A stretch of DNA of 64,000 nt. Source: Micavibrio sp. UBA5703. Its GTDB lineage: Bacteria > Pseudomonadota > Alphaproteobacteria > Micavibrionales > Micavibrionaceae. This document shows, piece after piece, positions 27,131 to 35,947 of this stretch (position 1 is the first letter of the stretch; every line of letters begins with the position of its first letter). The stretch is from positions 45,279 to 109,278 of the forward strand of contig DIHF01000054.1 of NCBI GenBank assembly GCA_002420015.1. The letters run 5' to 3'. The notes beneath the pieces were generated by a model. That model had not been told where the DNA came from. It ran no database searches and worked only from the letters and a program-made list of their open reading frames with translations. The position numbers and the translations under genes were made by a program.

Positions 27131-28723
27131 ATGGCACAGGCAAAATCCCCCAAGGTTCTTATCAGCGACGAGCTGGACCCCCTCGCAATTCAGATTTTTG
27201 AAAAAAACGGCTGCAAGGTCGATTTCAGACCCGGCCTTTCCCCGGCCGAACAACTCAAGATTATCCCCGAATATGACGGGCTTGCGATCCGCAGCGCGAC
27301 CAAAGTAACGCCCGATATGATCGCGGCGGCAAAAAATCTCAAAGTCGTCGGGCGTGCCGGGATCGGCGTTGATAACGTGGATGTAACCAAGGCGACCGAA
27401 GCCGGCATCGTCGTCATGAACACGCCCTTTGGCAATTCCATCACCACCGCGGAACACGCCATCGCCATGATGTTCGCTCTGGCCCGGCAAATCCCGCAGG
27501 CCAGCGTTTCGACGCACGCCGGCAAATGGGAAAAATCGAAATTCATGGGCGTCGAGCTTTACAACAAGACGCTCGGTCTTATCGGTTGCGGCAATATCGG
27601 CTCTATCGTTGCCGACCGTGCGCTCGGGCTGAAAATGGATGTTGTGGCTTACGATCCGTTCCTGACGCAGGAGCGCGCCGTGGAGATCGGCGTTGCCAAG
27701 GTCGAACTGGATGAATTGTTCGAGAAATCCGATTTCATCACACTGCACGTGCCGAAAAACGAGCAGACCAAAAACATCATCAACAAGAGCAGCCTCGCCA
27801 AAATGAAAAAGGGCGTGCGCATTATCAACTGCGCGCGCGGCGGGTTGATTGTCGAGGCCGACCTTAAAGCGGCGCTCGATTCCGGCCATGTTGCGGGCGC
27901 GGCCCTGGATGTGTTCGATGTCGAACCGGCCAAGGAAAATATTTTGTTCGGTCATGAAAATGTCATCTGCACGCCGCATCTTGGCGCTTCGACGAACGAA
28001 GCGCAGTTCAACGTGGCGATCCAGGTGGCCGAGCAGATGGCCGATTATCTTGTGAACGGCGCGGTGACCAATGCGCTCAACATGCCTTCGATTACGGCTG
28101 AGGACGCGCCGCGTTTGAAGCCCTATATGAAGCTGGCCGAGCAACTGGGAAGTTTCGCCGGGCAGATCACCGAACATGCGATCCAGTCGATCGACGTTGA
28201 ATTCAGCGGCACGGTGGCGGATCTGAACGTCAAGCCGCTGACGGCGATGCTGGTGACCAATCTTTTGAAGCCGCAGCTTGAGAGCATCAACATGGTCAAC
28301 GCGATTACGGTGACGAAGGCTCGCGGGATCGAAATTTCAGAAACGAAAAGCGGCTCTGCCAAAGACTGGCGCAGCTTGATTACCGTGACGGTAAAAACCG
28401 AGGCACGCGAGCGCAGCCTGATGGGCACGTTGTTCACCGGCAAGGAGCCGCGCATTGTGAATGTCGAGGGCGTGCCGATCGAGGCCGCGCTGTCATCGCA
28501 TATGCTGTTCATCCGCAACAAGGACGAGCCGGGATTGATCGGGGGGCTTGGAACAATTCTGGGCAACGCAGGCCAGAACATCGCGGATTTCCGTCTGGGC
28601 CGTAAGGACGAAACCGGCGAGGCGGTTTGTATCGTCTCGCTCGATGCGCCCTTGTCCGATGAATTGTTCAAAAAAGTCTCAAGCTTGCCGCAGATCAAGA
28701 GCGCTAAACGCTTGCAGTTTTAG
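27131..28723 (+). CDS. serA: D-3-phosphoglycerate dehydrogenase SerA
   Basis: SerA oxidises 3-phosphoglycerate with NAD+, the committed step to serine. The 530-residue long form has the substrate domain, NAD-binding GLIGCGNIGSIVADRALG near residues 147-164, catalytic Arg in NCARGGL, His in CTPHLGAST, an intervening domain and a C-terminal ACT domain (MLFIRNKDEPGLIGGLG) that may bind serine. AGGAG stands 7 bases before the ATG. A strong promoter and long leader lie upstream. Confidence 0.97.
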   Translation: MAQAKSPKVLISDELDPLAIQIFEKNGCKVDFRPGLSPAEQLKIIPEYDGLAIRSATKVTPDMIAAAKNLKVVGRAGIGVDNVDVTKATEAGIVVMNTPFGNSITTAEHAIAMMFALARQIPQASVSTHAGKWEKSKFMGVELYNKTLGLIGCGNIGSIVADRALGLKMDVVAYDPFLTQERAVEIGVAKVELDELFEKSDFITLHVPKNEQTKNIINKSSLAKMKKGVRIINCARGGLIVEADLKAALDSGHVAGAALDVFDVEPAKENILFGHENVICTPHLGASTNEAQFNVAIQVAEQMADYLVNGAVTNALNMPSITAEDAPRLKPYMKLAEQLGSFAGQITEHAIQSIDVEFSGTVADLNVKPLTAMLVTNLLKPQLESINMVNAITVTKARGIEISETKSGSAKDWRSLITVTVKTEARERSLMGTLFTGKEPRIVNVEGVPIEAALSSHMLFIRNKDEPGLIGGLGTILGNAGQNIADFRLGRKDETGEAVCIVSLDAPLSDELFKKVSSLPQIKSAKRLQF

Positions 28724-28726
28724 CGG

Positions 28727-29233
28727 TCAGGCTTTTTGCGATCTGCTGAAATAGCGCTTGCACGCGCCTTTGAGTTCATCCTCCAGAAGTTTGCCGGAGG
28801 AGCCGCCCGTTCCGCTCATTTTCTTGAGAACGATAGCACTCAGGGTTTTGTAATGTGCTTCGACAATCGCCAGAACATCATCGTCCAGAGTTGTGATCGA
28901 TTCCAGGAAGCTCAGCATTACATTGGCAAGGTTGCCGATCAGTTCATAACGGAATGTTGTTGCGTTGGCTTTTAGCTGCATAACGGGCGCGGACATGGCC
29001 TCGATAGCCGTGTCCTTGGAAAGCTTGCCGCTTTTTGTGTCGCTGATAGCTGCGCTAAGCTTGTCAAGAAATTCGTTGGCCAGCGGGGTGAAATCAACCG
29101 TATTGCTGTCCATGACCTTTTGGCACTTTTCGACCAGCTTCTCATCCAAAGGGCCGCTGCCGACTTTTGCCAGCAGACTGTAATCGGCCTTTATAATTCT
29201 AGCTTTTTTCGGGCTTTGCAATTCGATGGACAT
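28727..29233 (-). CDS. Helical protein encoded with a CheY-like receiver
   Basis: The 168-residue protein opens MSIELQSPKKARIIKADYSL and is predicted almost entirely helical, with a C-terminal basic tail. I recognise no named family. It follows the response regulator gene on the same strand by 65 bases, so the two are probably one unit. A four-helix partner of the receiver, like Hpt or CheZ-type proteins, is conceivable, but no phospho-accepting His or phosphatase motif is visible. Confidence 0.65.
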   Translation of the reverse strand: MSIELQSPKKARIIKADYSLLAKVGSGPLDEKLVEKCQKVMDSNTVDFTPLANEFLDKLSAAISDTKSGKLSKDTAIEAMSAPVMQLKANATTFRYELIGNLANVMLSFLESITTLDDDVLAIVEAHYKTLSAIVLKKMSGTGGSSGKLLEDELKGACKRYFSRSQKA

Positions 29234-29298
29234 GTGCTCGATATCTCAGTAACAAACCTAGGTATTATACATACGCCAGCACAGGCGGCAATCCTTAC

Positions 29299-29793
29299 CT
29301 ATATTAAGTCGGTGGCTCGCCTTAAGGGGCCACTATAATTCTCTATGGCGCGGCGGCGGCGGTCGGGGCCGAAATAGCCTTCCAGTTCAACAAAATCGCG
29401 GGGCTTGTTAATTACATGCGCAATCCGCTTGGTCAAATCGCTTGCCGAAAACGGCTTAACCAGAAATTCCGTAGCGCCGCGATCCCGCGCCGATGAAACA
29501 CGCGGCATGGAGCTGTAACCAGTCATCATGACAATCGGGACGGTCCTGTTAGGCGAGTCAGAATTCCCCCTAATTTTTTCAACCAGCTCAAGGCCATTTA
29601 CAGGTTCCATATGCCAGTCGGTTATAACGATGTCCGGACGTTCCTTGCAGAATCGCTCATATCCCTGCTGGCCGTTTTCCGCCGTATGTACTGAACCGAC
29701 ACCCATTGTTTCAAGAACCGAGCAAATCAGCTTGCGCATGGGAACGGTATCTTCAACGACCAGAACGCTAAGCCGCCCAAAATTGTAGCTCAT
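29299..29793 (-). CDS. CheY-like response regulator receiver protein
   Basis: The 164-residue protein has a single receiver domain: acidic pair in VVEDTVPMRK, phospho-acceptor Asp in VITDWHM, Thr in MMTGYSS and Lys in LVKPFSA. The C-terminal extension contains GYFGPDRRRR, a basic tail of the kind that follows some alphaproteobacterial receivers. There is no DNA-binding output, so it likely acts through protein contacts, perhaps with the 168-residue neighbour. No kinase gene is in the window. Confidence 0.9.
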   Translation of the reverse strand: MSYNFGRLSVLVVEDTVPMRKLICSVLETMGVGSVHTAENGQQGYERFCKERPDIVITDWHMEPVNGLELVEKIRGNSDSPNRTVPIVMMTGYSSMPRVSSARDRGATEFLVKPFSASDLTKRIAHVINKPRDFVELEGYFGPDRRRRAIENYSGPLRRATDLI

Positions 29794-29829
29794 TATCTAT
29801 GTAACCTAGGTTAAAGCTTCTTGTGTAGC

Positions 29830-30542
29830 GGCCAATGGATTGTCATTGGCCAATGCAGAAAATATCATAACAGAAAGGAAAAGCGTAAAACAATGCTATT
29901 TGCCTGTAACTACAGCAATAAAGTCTATATTCAAAAAGGGAAGAATGCCGTGAAAGTAAACAGCCCCGGCACCCATGTTCTGAATTCAATCCGAAGATTA
30001 AATCCGGAAACGGGCACCGGGGCCTTTTGGGAAGCATGTTCCTGTACGGTTGCTTTAATGCAGAGCAGTTAAAGGCCGCAGGACTACCCGGATCGGGGCC
30101 GGGGAACCGCGGTAGCTGGCCGCTTTTGTTCCCCATTCCCACGGATGAACCCCTCATCCATTTCTTTTACGTGGCGATCAACCACTCGCTACACCTTTTG
30201 CAAAAGGCAAGCTTTTCAGAGGCATATCCAAACGTACCCGTCCTTGCCGCAGCTATCTCACGTTTTTATGTGCGCGACCACAAGTCTGTTTCTTTTAGCT
30301 ACGGTGGTGCGTGATACTCTAACGCCCCCTTTAAGCCCCTGGCAAATCCCCAATCTACGGGAGCCGTCACTCCCAAGCCTGAGGCTTCGTTCTTCCAAGA
30401 ACCCGGATGCCGACTACTGCACCCTGTCCCGACACGCTCTCTCTCCTCACGAAGGTCACCGAGTTGCTTCATCTAAGAAGCTATGCCCTAAGGACGAGTT
30501 CAGGTTAGCGCTCCCGGATTTCGGGAGTCGAGTCATTTTTTT
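29830..30542 (+). other. Hairpin-rich noncoding region, possible structured RNA
   Basis: About 700 bases without a convincing gene. Strict dyads include GGCCAATG/CATTGGCC (29830-29851), GGATGA/TCATCC (30143-30159) and CCTTTTG/CAAAAGG (30194-30207). Three more are adjacent: GGGAG/CTCCC, AAGCCT/AGGCTT and GTTCTT/AAGAAC (30359-30402). GC-rich stems also occur around 29963-30022 and 30074-30128. A terminator-like hairpin ends the block on the + strand. I looked for RNase P, tmRNA, SRP and common riboswitch signatures by eye and found none. The strand is inferred from the terminator. Confidence 0.45.
30509..30542 (+). terminator. Rho-independent-like terminator closing the hairpin region
   Basis: The stem CTCCCG (30511-30516) pairs with CGGGAG (30522-30527) around GATTT. 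Seven T residues follow at 30536-30542 after an 8-base spacer, which is longer than ideal. Confidence 0.55.
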
Positions 30543-30573
30543 CATTTTTGAAACAATCATGCGTCAGAGTGGT

Positions 30574-30874
30574 GAATCATGAAATATTATTACTTTAAGC
30601 AACCGCTTATGATTCCATTACGAATCCGGGCTGCCAACAAAACCGCCCACAACTTTTCCACAGCCCAAAATAATTTTTGGGCGAGTGCCAGACATACAAG
30701 AAATTTTTCCAGAATCGTGAAAATACACCGAATCGTTTAAAATTTTTTGCGAATCGTCTTTATTAAACTTCATTGCGAGCAAGGCAAAAAACTGCCAAAA
30801 GCGCTGTAAATAAAGGATTTTTTGTTAGTCGAATCGGAAACCTTGTGAATCATATGGGTCGAATCGAGCGATTC
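30574..30874. promoter_or_regulatory. Cluster of ten GANTC sites upstream of the adhesin
   Basis: GAATC or GATTC occurs at 30574, 30611, 30622, 30712, 30730, 30751, 30831, 30847, 30861 and 30870: ten sites in 301 bases against about one expected. GANTC is the CcrM methylation site in alphaproteobacteria. Four copies of CGAATCG (30729, 30750, 30830, 30860) are included. The region is AT-rich and contains a near DnaA box TTTTCCACA at 30654. Confidence 0.75.
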
Positions 30875-30894
30875 AACATCTTTTAACATAAAAG

Positions 30895-30923
30895 TTGACA
30901 GGTGGCCAAAAATCAATTAACAA
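30895..30923 (+). promoter_or_regulatory. Candidate promoter of the adhesin gene
   Basis: A perfect -35 TTGACA at 30895-30900 is followed after 17 bases by TAACAA (30918-30923), a weak -10. A weak core promoter would fit activation by a regulator bound nearby. Confidence 0.45.
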
Positions 30924-30938
30924 TGTGTGAATATTCCG

Positions 30939-30953
30939 TTAATAAATTATTAA
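30939..30953 (+). promoter_or_regulatory. CtrA-type box TTAA-N7-TTAA
   Basis: TTAATAAATTATTAA matches the full CtrA consensus with exact 7-base spacing, 54 bases before the adhesin ATG. A TTAACAAT half-site-like sequence lies at 30917. Confidence 0.6.
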
Positions 30954-31006
30954 TGTGTGGGCGCAAAACCTGCGTTTCCCAAGTTTACAAGTGAGGAGTG
31001 CCTTTT

Positions 31007-34000
31007 ATGGCTGACGCAAATAACAACGAAATTGTGGTTCAGGAAAATTCCGAGAGCGCAGAGTCTCAGGAAATTGTTGTCACCAACGCAGAGACAGGAG
31101 AAGCCAACGACAATGGCGCCTATAACAATCCGGCGCCGTGCGTATACACATCGGAACCTGTCATCATCAGTCAGCCCTCAGATGGTTCTCCGGACTCGGT
31201 CATTATTGTAGAGCCGGGAAAAACCTACATTTTTGATTTTGCTGTTGGCGCTATCGCAGCGACGACACAGAAAGACGGCGACGTCGTCATAAAATTTGCC
31301 AACGACACAACGATCACGCTGAAAGATTTTGATGCGGCGTTCACTGCACAGTTCCCGCCGGCCCTGACGCTGGCCGATGGCACGGTTGTTTCCGCGCATG
31401 ATCTGGTTGATACGCTCACTGCCAATAATGAAAAAGTAGAAGAAGCTCCGAAAGAGGAGCCGCAATCCGATGTGCGTAAAGCTGCGCAAATCGAACCGGC
31501 TGCAGGCGACGAACCCAGCGCCGAAGAACTGGCCCAGATTGAAACCGCTGCCGGTGAAGAAGGCGGCGCAAAAAACTCCGGCTTTGGTTTCCAAAGCAGT
31601 TTTGCTGCAGGCCCGATTGACCCGCTTGACGATGTCGGCCCGATCGATCCGACTGCCTTGAAGTACGGCGTTGATTTCAACAACGATATCGTTTTCCCTG
31701 AAGATGAAGTTCCGGACGATAGCCCAATTCTTGTTGGTCCGCTGACGGAATCGATGGACGAAACCGATCTCGGCCCGATCGTTGAAACGGGTCAGGTTCT
31801 GGCCAATTTCGGCAATGACGGCCCTGGCACGATCAAGCCGAACGGCTCTTTCGTCGCGGGCGGTTCGCTGCTGGGCGGCAATCTGACTTCGAACGGCGTT
31901 GCCGTCGTCGTCACACAAACAGCCGATGGTTATGAAGGCAAAGCTGGCGGCACGACTATTTTCACATTGGCAGTCGATCCTGCGACCGGCAAATATACGT
32001 TTACGCTGCTGGATACGCTCGACCATCAAGACGCAGGCAATCCCAACGATGTCATCACGCTGCAATTCGGCGTGGTTGCCGAAGACAAAGACGGCGACAA
32101 GGCGCAAACCACAATCACCGTCAGCGTAGCCGACGACGCGCCGCTGGCCGTTGCACCGAAGGAAGAAACCGTCGATGAAGCCAATCTCGGTCCGGTTTCG
32201 ATTTCAGATACGCTGGTTATTGATTTCGGCAACGATGGCCCCGGTACGGTCAATCCGAACGGCAGCACGAATGTAACCGGCGATGTAGCCGGTGGTAACT
32301 TGACGTCAAACGGCGTTCCGGTTGTCATCACCCAGACCGCGACGGGCTATGTCGGCAAGGCGGGCGGCGTTGATGTGTTCACGTTGAACATCAACCCGAA
32401 CACGGGCGCTTATACCTTTACCCTTATCAAGCCGCTGGATCATTCAAATCCGGGTGACAAGATCACGATCGACTTTGGTGTCATCGTAAAAGACTTCGAT
32501 CTGGATGCGGTCAGCACCACGATCACAATCAACATCATCGACAGCGTGCCGTGCTTTGGCAAACCGGCTGTCGGTGCAGGCATCGAAAATATCGATGAAA
32601 CGAATCTCGGCCCGATCAATGTCGGCGGTACGCTGAACTTCAATGTCGGCTCGGACACGCCGGGCAAGATCGAAACCAACGGCAATTTCACAAAGAGCGG
32701 CTCGCTGCTCGGCGGCAATCTGACCTCGGATGGCGTTGCGGTTGTCGTATCGCAAACCCCGGGCGGGTATGTCGGCATGGCCGGTGGCGTCAAGGTCTTT
32801 GAACTCACGATCAACCCGAACACAGGCGCTTACAATTTCACGCTGCTGGAGCAACTCGATCACAACGACCCGAACAATCCGAACGATGTGATTACGCTGA
32901 AATTCGGCGTCAAGGTCACCGATAAGGACGGCGATACCGATAACGGCACGATCACGATCAATGTTGCCGACGATGCCGTCACGGCGAATGATGATTTCAA
33001 CACATATAATGTTGCCGATGGCGGCGACAGCGGCAATGTCATTACCGGCCTCAATGGCGGTCCGGGCGCAGCCGATGCGCTGAGCGAAGACATCGACAAT
33101 ACCGTTGTCAGGGTTTCCTTCAACGGTACGACGGTCAATATTCCCGAAGGCGGTTTTGGCACCATCAACGGCCAGTATGGTACGCTGAAGATATTCTCGA
33201 ATGGCAGCTATACCTACACGTTGTTCAATGCCGCGCCAGCCGGTTCGCCCGAGTTTCTTCAGGACAAGTTCACCTATGTTCTTAAAGATGGCGATGGCGA
33301 TACGGACCCGGCTTATCTGACGCTGAAAGGCTCGTTCCCGCCGGTCAATGCGGATATCTGCGTCAATAACGGCGTTGATAATGTTCAGGTTAAAGAAGAC
33401 GGCTCCGTCACCGTTCCGGTTACGGCAAGCTACACGGGTGGTAACGGCAACGAGCATCTGACGCTTACGCTGAACGGCGTCAATCCGGCCTGGGGCTTTT
33501 CGGGCACGGGTTGGGTTGCCACGGGCGTACCCGGCCAGTATCAGCTTGTATTGCCTGCGGGTCAGAGAAACTTCTCCGGCACGTTCAAATTTACGCCCCC
33601 GGCGCAAAGCGATGTCGACCTCAATGCGCTTTCGGTTACGGCCACGGTTAGCGGCCCCAATCCGGGCGACAGCGACACAGCATCCGACGGCTTCAACATC
33701 ATCGTCGATGCCGTTGCCGACAAGCCGAGCATCGTTGCCAATGACGGCACGGGCGAAGAAGGCCAGCCGATTCCGATCAATATCGCCGGCTTGCTGGGCG
33801 TTGACAATTTCGACAGTTCGGAAGTTATTTCGGGTTATCAGATCTCCGGCCTGCCGACGACGGGCTTTACCTTTAACAAGGGGACAAACCTTGGCGGCGG
33901 CGTGTGGTCGTTTACCCCGGCCGAGATTTCCGGCCTGACATTGACGCCGACCAATCCGAATTTCTACGGCACTCTCAATCTGACGGCGAAAATCCTGACG

Positions 34001-35830
34001 ACGGAAAACCCCGTTTCGGATGGCGAATTTGACACAACCGACAACAACAACAGCGCGACCGATGGCTTCTGCATCGTCTGGAAGCCGGACGGCAATCCCG
34101 TTCTGGTCCAGCCGGAAACCGTGACGGTCGATGAAACCAATCTTGCGCCGACCACGCAGGTCAGCGGCACGATTGAAGCCGATTTCGGCAACGACGCGCC
34201 GGGTTCCTTCTCGGGCACGGGCACGTTTACGAGCGCCATTCCGCTTACCAGCAACGGCGCTCCGGTGACCGTAAGCTTCAATGCAGGCACGAATACCTAT
34301 ACGGGTACATCGGGCGGCAACACGATATTTACGCTCGCGATCGAGTCGGATGGCGATTACACCTTTACGCTGCGCGGCGTTCTGGATCACCCGAATGCCT
34401 CGAACCCGAACGACAATATTCCCGTTCAGTTCGGCATCCGTGCCACAGACAGCGACGGCGAAAGCACAAACGGCATCATCACGGTCAATATTCTTGACGA
34501 TGCGCCGAAGGCTTATGCCGATTGCAACCGTTTCGACCTTCAGGCCGTGAAGAAGGACTTTAACATTGTCCTGATCCTTGACACATCGGGTTCGATGGCC
34601 GGCGACAAGATTGCACTTCTGAAGTCATCCGTTGCCAATCTGCTCGGCGATTTCAACGCCTATAATAGCGGCACAGTGAAAGTACATATCGTATCTTTCT
34701 CCACGACCGCAGGCGCAGGCCAGACCTTTACGGTTACCAATGACGGTGATTTCACGGCGGCGGTGAACTATATCAACGCTTTCACGGCCAACGGCTATAC
34801 AAACTATGAGGCCGCGCTGAAATCCGGTATCAACTGGCTGAGCGGATCGAACACGATCCCCGGCGCGGAAACGATCACTTATTTCGTATCCGACGGCGAG
34901 CCGAACCGTTATCTCGACAATAACGGCAATGTCGTAAACAACAACGATGCTGCGATATCGCAGGCGCAGTACACCGGCGTTGCCGATGGCACCAACGAAG
35001 TAGCGCAGATCCAGGCGCTCAGCGACAAGGTTATCGGCGTTGGCATCGGCGTAAATTCCACGACGCTGGCACGCCTCGATATTATCGACTCGAACGGCGA
35101 TGCGCTGGATGTTAAAAATCCGGCGGACCTCGATGCCGCGCTGCAAGGCACCAACCCGCTTAACGGGTCGGCTTCCGGGAATGTCATCACCGGTCAAAAC
35201 GGCGGTGCGGGCGCTCAGGACGATCTGAGCAACGACGCACCGACGCTTGTGACCAAGGTGTCGTTCGGTCTGACGAGCGTCGATGTTCCGGGCGTGGGCG
35301 TAGCCACGATTAACGGCACGTTCGGCAAGCTCGAAATCTCCGCCAATGGTGCGTACAAATACACCCTGTTTACCTTGCCGAACGGCCAGGTTCAGGAAAC
35401 CAAGGATGTATTCAAGTACACCATCAAGGATGACGACGGCGACAGCAGCACTTCGGAGCTTGCCCTGGTGGGCAGCGCGGACCAGTCGGTTATCGCCAGC
35501 GCAACGGGTGCCCAGCATCTGTATGGCACCTCGAGCGCGGATACGTTTGTATTTGATGCGCTTACCGACCGCCTCGACACGATTCACGACTTTGACGTGA
35601 ATGGCGGCGATGTGCTGGATATTTCGGCACTTATGGGCCAGTACGATCCGTTGCAGGACAGCATTAACGATTTCGTGTTCAAGACGGAATCCGGCGGCAA
35701 CACCACAATTTCGGTCGATGTGAACGGCACGGGCAATATCGCCAATGCCACTTCTATTGCCGTAATTCAGGGTGTAACCGGGCTTAATCTTGAACTCGTA
35801 ACGAATGACGGTCAGGCCGCCGTAGTGTAA
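31007..35830 (+). CDS. Giant type I secreted adhesin with T1SS-143 repeats and vWA domain
   Basis: The 1607-residue protein starts at ATG 31007, 8 bases after GAGGAG. Order: N-terminal beta-rich module (about 45-135); acidic linker with TAAG at 180-183, as in LapG-cleaved adhesins; three T1SS-143-like repeats (about 238-660, each with DETNLGP or similar and a DHxDPxNPND-like block); VCBS-like domain (661-780); Ig-like region (781-1025); a fourth T1SS-143 repeat (1026-1166); vWA domain with complete MIDAS (DTSGS at 1192, Thr1265, Asp1296); second VCBS-like domain; T1SS C-terminal signal (about 1495-1607). Acidic, no Sec signal. It precedes the dedicated TolC-ABC-HlyD genes and probably mediates attachment. 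Confidence 0.93.
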   Translation: MADANNNEIVVQENSESAESQEIVVTNAETGEANDNGAYNNPAPCVYTSEPVIISQPSDGSPDSVIIVEPGKTYIFDFAVGAIAATTQKDGDVVIKFANDTTITLKDFDAAFTAQFPPALTLADGTVVSAHDLVDTLTANNEKVEEAPKEEPQSDVRKAAQIEPAAGDEPSAEELAQIETAAGEEGGAKNSGFGFQSSFAAGPIDPLDDVGPIDPTALKYGVDFNNDIVFPEDEVPDDSPILVGPLTESMDETDLGPIVETGQVLANFGNDGPGTIKPNGSFVAGGSLLGGNLTSNGVAVVVTQTADGYEGKAGGTTIFTLAVDPATGKYTFTLLDTLDHQDAGNPNDVITLQFGVVAEDKDGDKAQTTITVSVADDAPLAVAPKEETVDEANLGPVSISDTLVIDFGNDGPGTVNPNGSTNVTGDVAGGNLTSNGVPVVITQTATGYVGKAGGVDVFTLNINPNTGAYTFTLIKPLDHSNPGDKITIDFGVIVKDFDLDAVSTTITINIIDSVPCFGKPAVGAGIENIDETNLGPINVGGTLNFNVGSDTPGKIETNGNFTKSGSLLGGNLTSDGVAVVVSQTPGGYVGMAGGVKVFELTINPNTGAYNFTLLEQLDHNDPNNPNDVITLKFGVKVTDKDGDTDNGTITINVADDAVTANDDFNTYNVADGGDSGNVITGLNGGPGAADALSEDIDNTVVRVSFNGTTVNIPEGGFGTINGQYGTLKIFSNGSYTYTLFNAAPAGSPEFLQDKFTYVLKDGDGDTDPAYLTLKGSFPPVNADICVNNGVDNVQVKEDGSVTVPVTASYTGGNGNEHLTLTLNGVNPAWGFSGTGWVATGVPGQYQLVLPAGQRNFSGTFKFTPPAQSDVDLNALSVTATVSGPNPGDSDTASDGFNIIVDAVADKPSIVANDGTGEEGQPIPINIAGLLGVDNFDSSEVISGYQISGLPTTGFTFNKGTNLGGGVWSFTPAEISGLTLTPTNPNFYGTLNLTAKILTTENPVSDGEFDTTDNNNSATDGFCIVWKPDGNPVLVQPETVTVDETNLAPTTQVSGTIEADFGNDAPGSFSGTGTFTSAIPLTSNGAPVTVSFNAGTNTYTGTSGGNTIFTLAIESDGDYTFTLRGVLDHPNASNPNDNIPVQFGIRATDSDGESTNGIITVNILDDAPKAYADCNRFDLQAVKKDFNIVLILDTSGSMAGDKIALLKSSVANLLGDFNAYNSGTVKVHIVSFSTTAGAGQTFTVTNDGDFTAAVNYINAFTANGYTNYEAALKSGINWLSGSNTIPGAETITYFVSDGEPNRYLDNNGNVVNNNDAAISQAQYTGVADGTNEVAQIQALSDKVIGVGIGVNSTTLARLDIIDSNGDALDVKNPADLDAALQGTNPLNGSASGNVITGQNGGAGAQDDLSNDAPTLVTKVSFGLTSVDVPGVGVATINGTFGKLEISANGAYKYTLFTLPNGQVQETKDVFKYTIKDDDGDSSTSELALVGSADQSVIASATGAQHLYGTSSADTFVFDALTDRLDTIHDFDVNGGDVLDISALMGQYDPLQDSINDFVFKTESGGNTTISVDVNGTGNIANATSIAVIQGVTGLNLELVTNDGQAAVV

Positions 35831-35897
35831 TGACCGGATAATTATGTAACATCTTGCATAAGCTCTTGAAAAAGGGCATAAGTAAGGTGAGCTGGAT

Positions 35898-35906
35898 TGT
35901 GGATAA
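35898..35906 (-). promoter_or_regulatory. Perfect DnaA box upstream of tolC
   Basis: TGTGGATAA is the exact complement of the DnaA consensus TTATCCACA. It sits 42 bases before the tolC-like start. One copy per 64 kb is near chance expectation, so functional use is uncertain. Confidence 0.3.
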
Positions 35907-35947
35907 CATAAATTTACTTAGTAAAAACCAAAGGATGAGGATAGCTC

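Noticed and set aside
27029..28177. 382-codon open frame antisense to serA
   Set aside because: Typical antisense shadow of a conserved dehydrogenase gene.
29893..30072. 59-codon frame after AGAAAGGAAAAG in the hairpin region
   Set aside because: A weak ribosome site exists but the frame runs through RNA-like stems, has unusual composition and no homology I recognise; too weak to call.
30145..30582. 145-codon frame in the hairpin region
   Set aside because: Ser/Arg/Leu-rich product crossing several hairpins and the terminator; judged noncoding.
30574..30874. Chromosome origin (GANTC cluster, AT-rich, near DnaA box)
   Set aside because: Only one imperfect DnaA box and no origin-linked genes such as hemE, dnaA or parAB; gene regulation fits better, though not excluded.
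30711..30874. CRISPR-like repeats (CGAATCG)
   Set aside because: The repeats are 7 bases with uneven spacing (21, 80, 30); no cas genes.
32444..34390. 648-codon open frame antisense to the adhesin
   Set aside because: Arg/Ile/Val-rich shadow of the repetitive adhesin; no ribosome site or domain.
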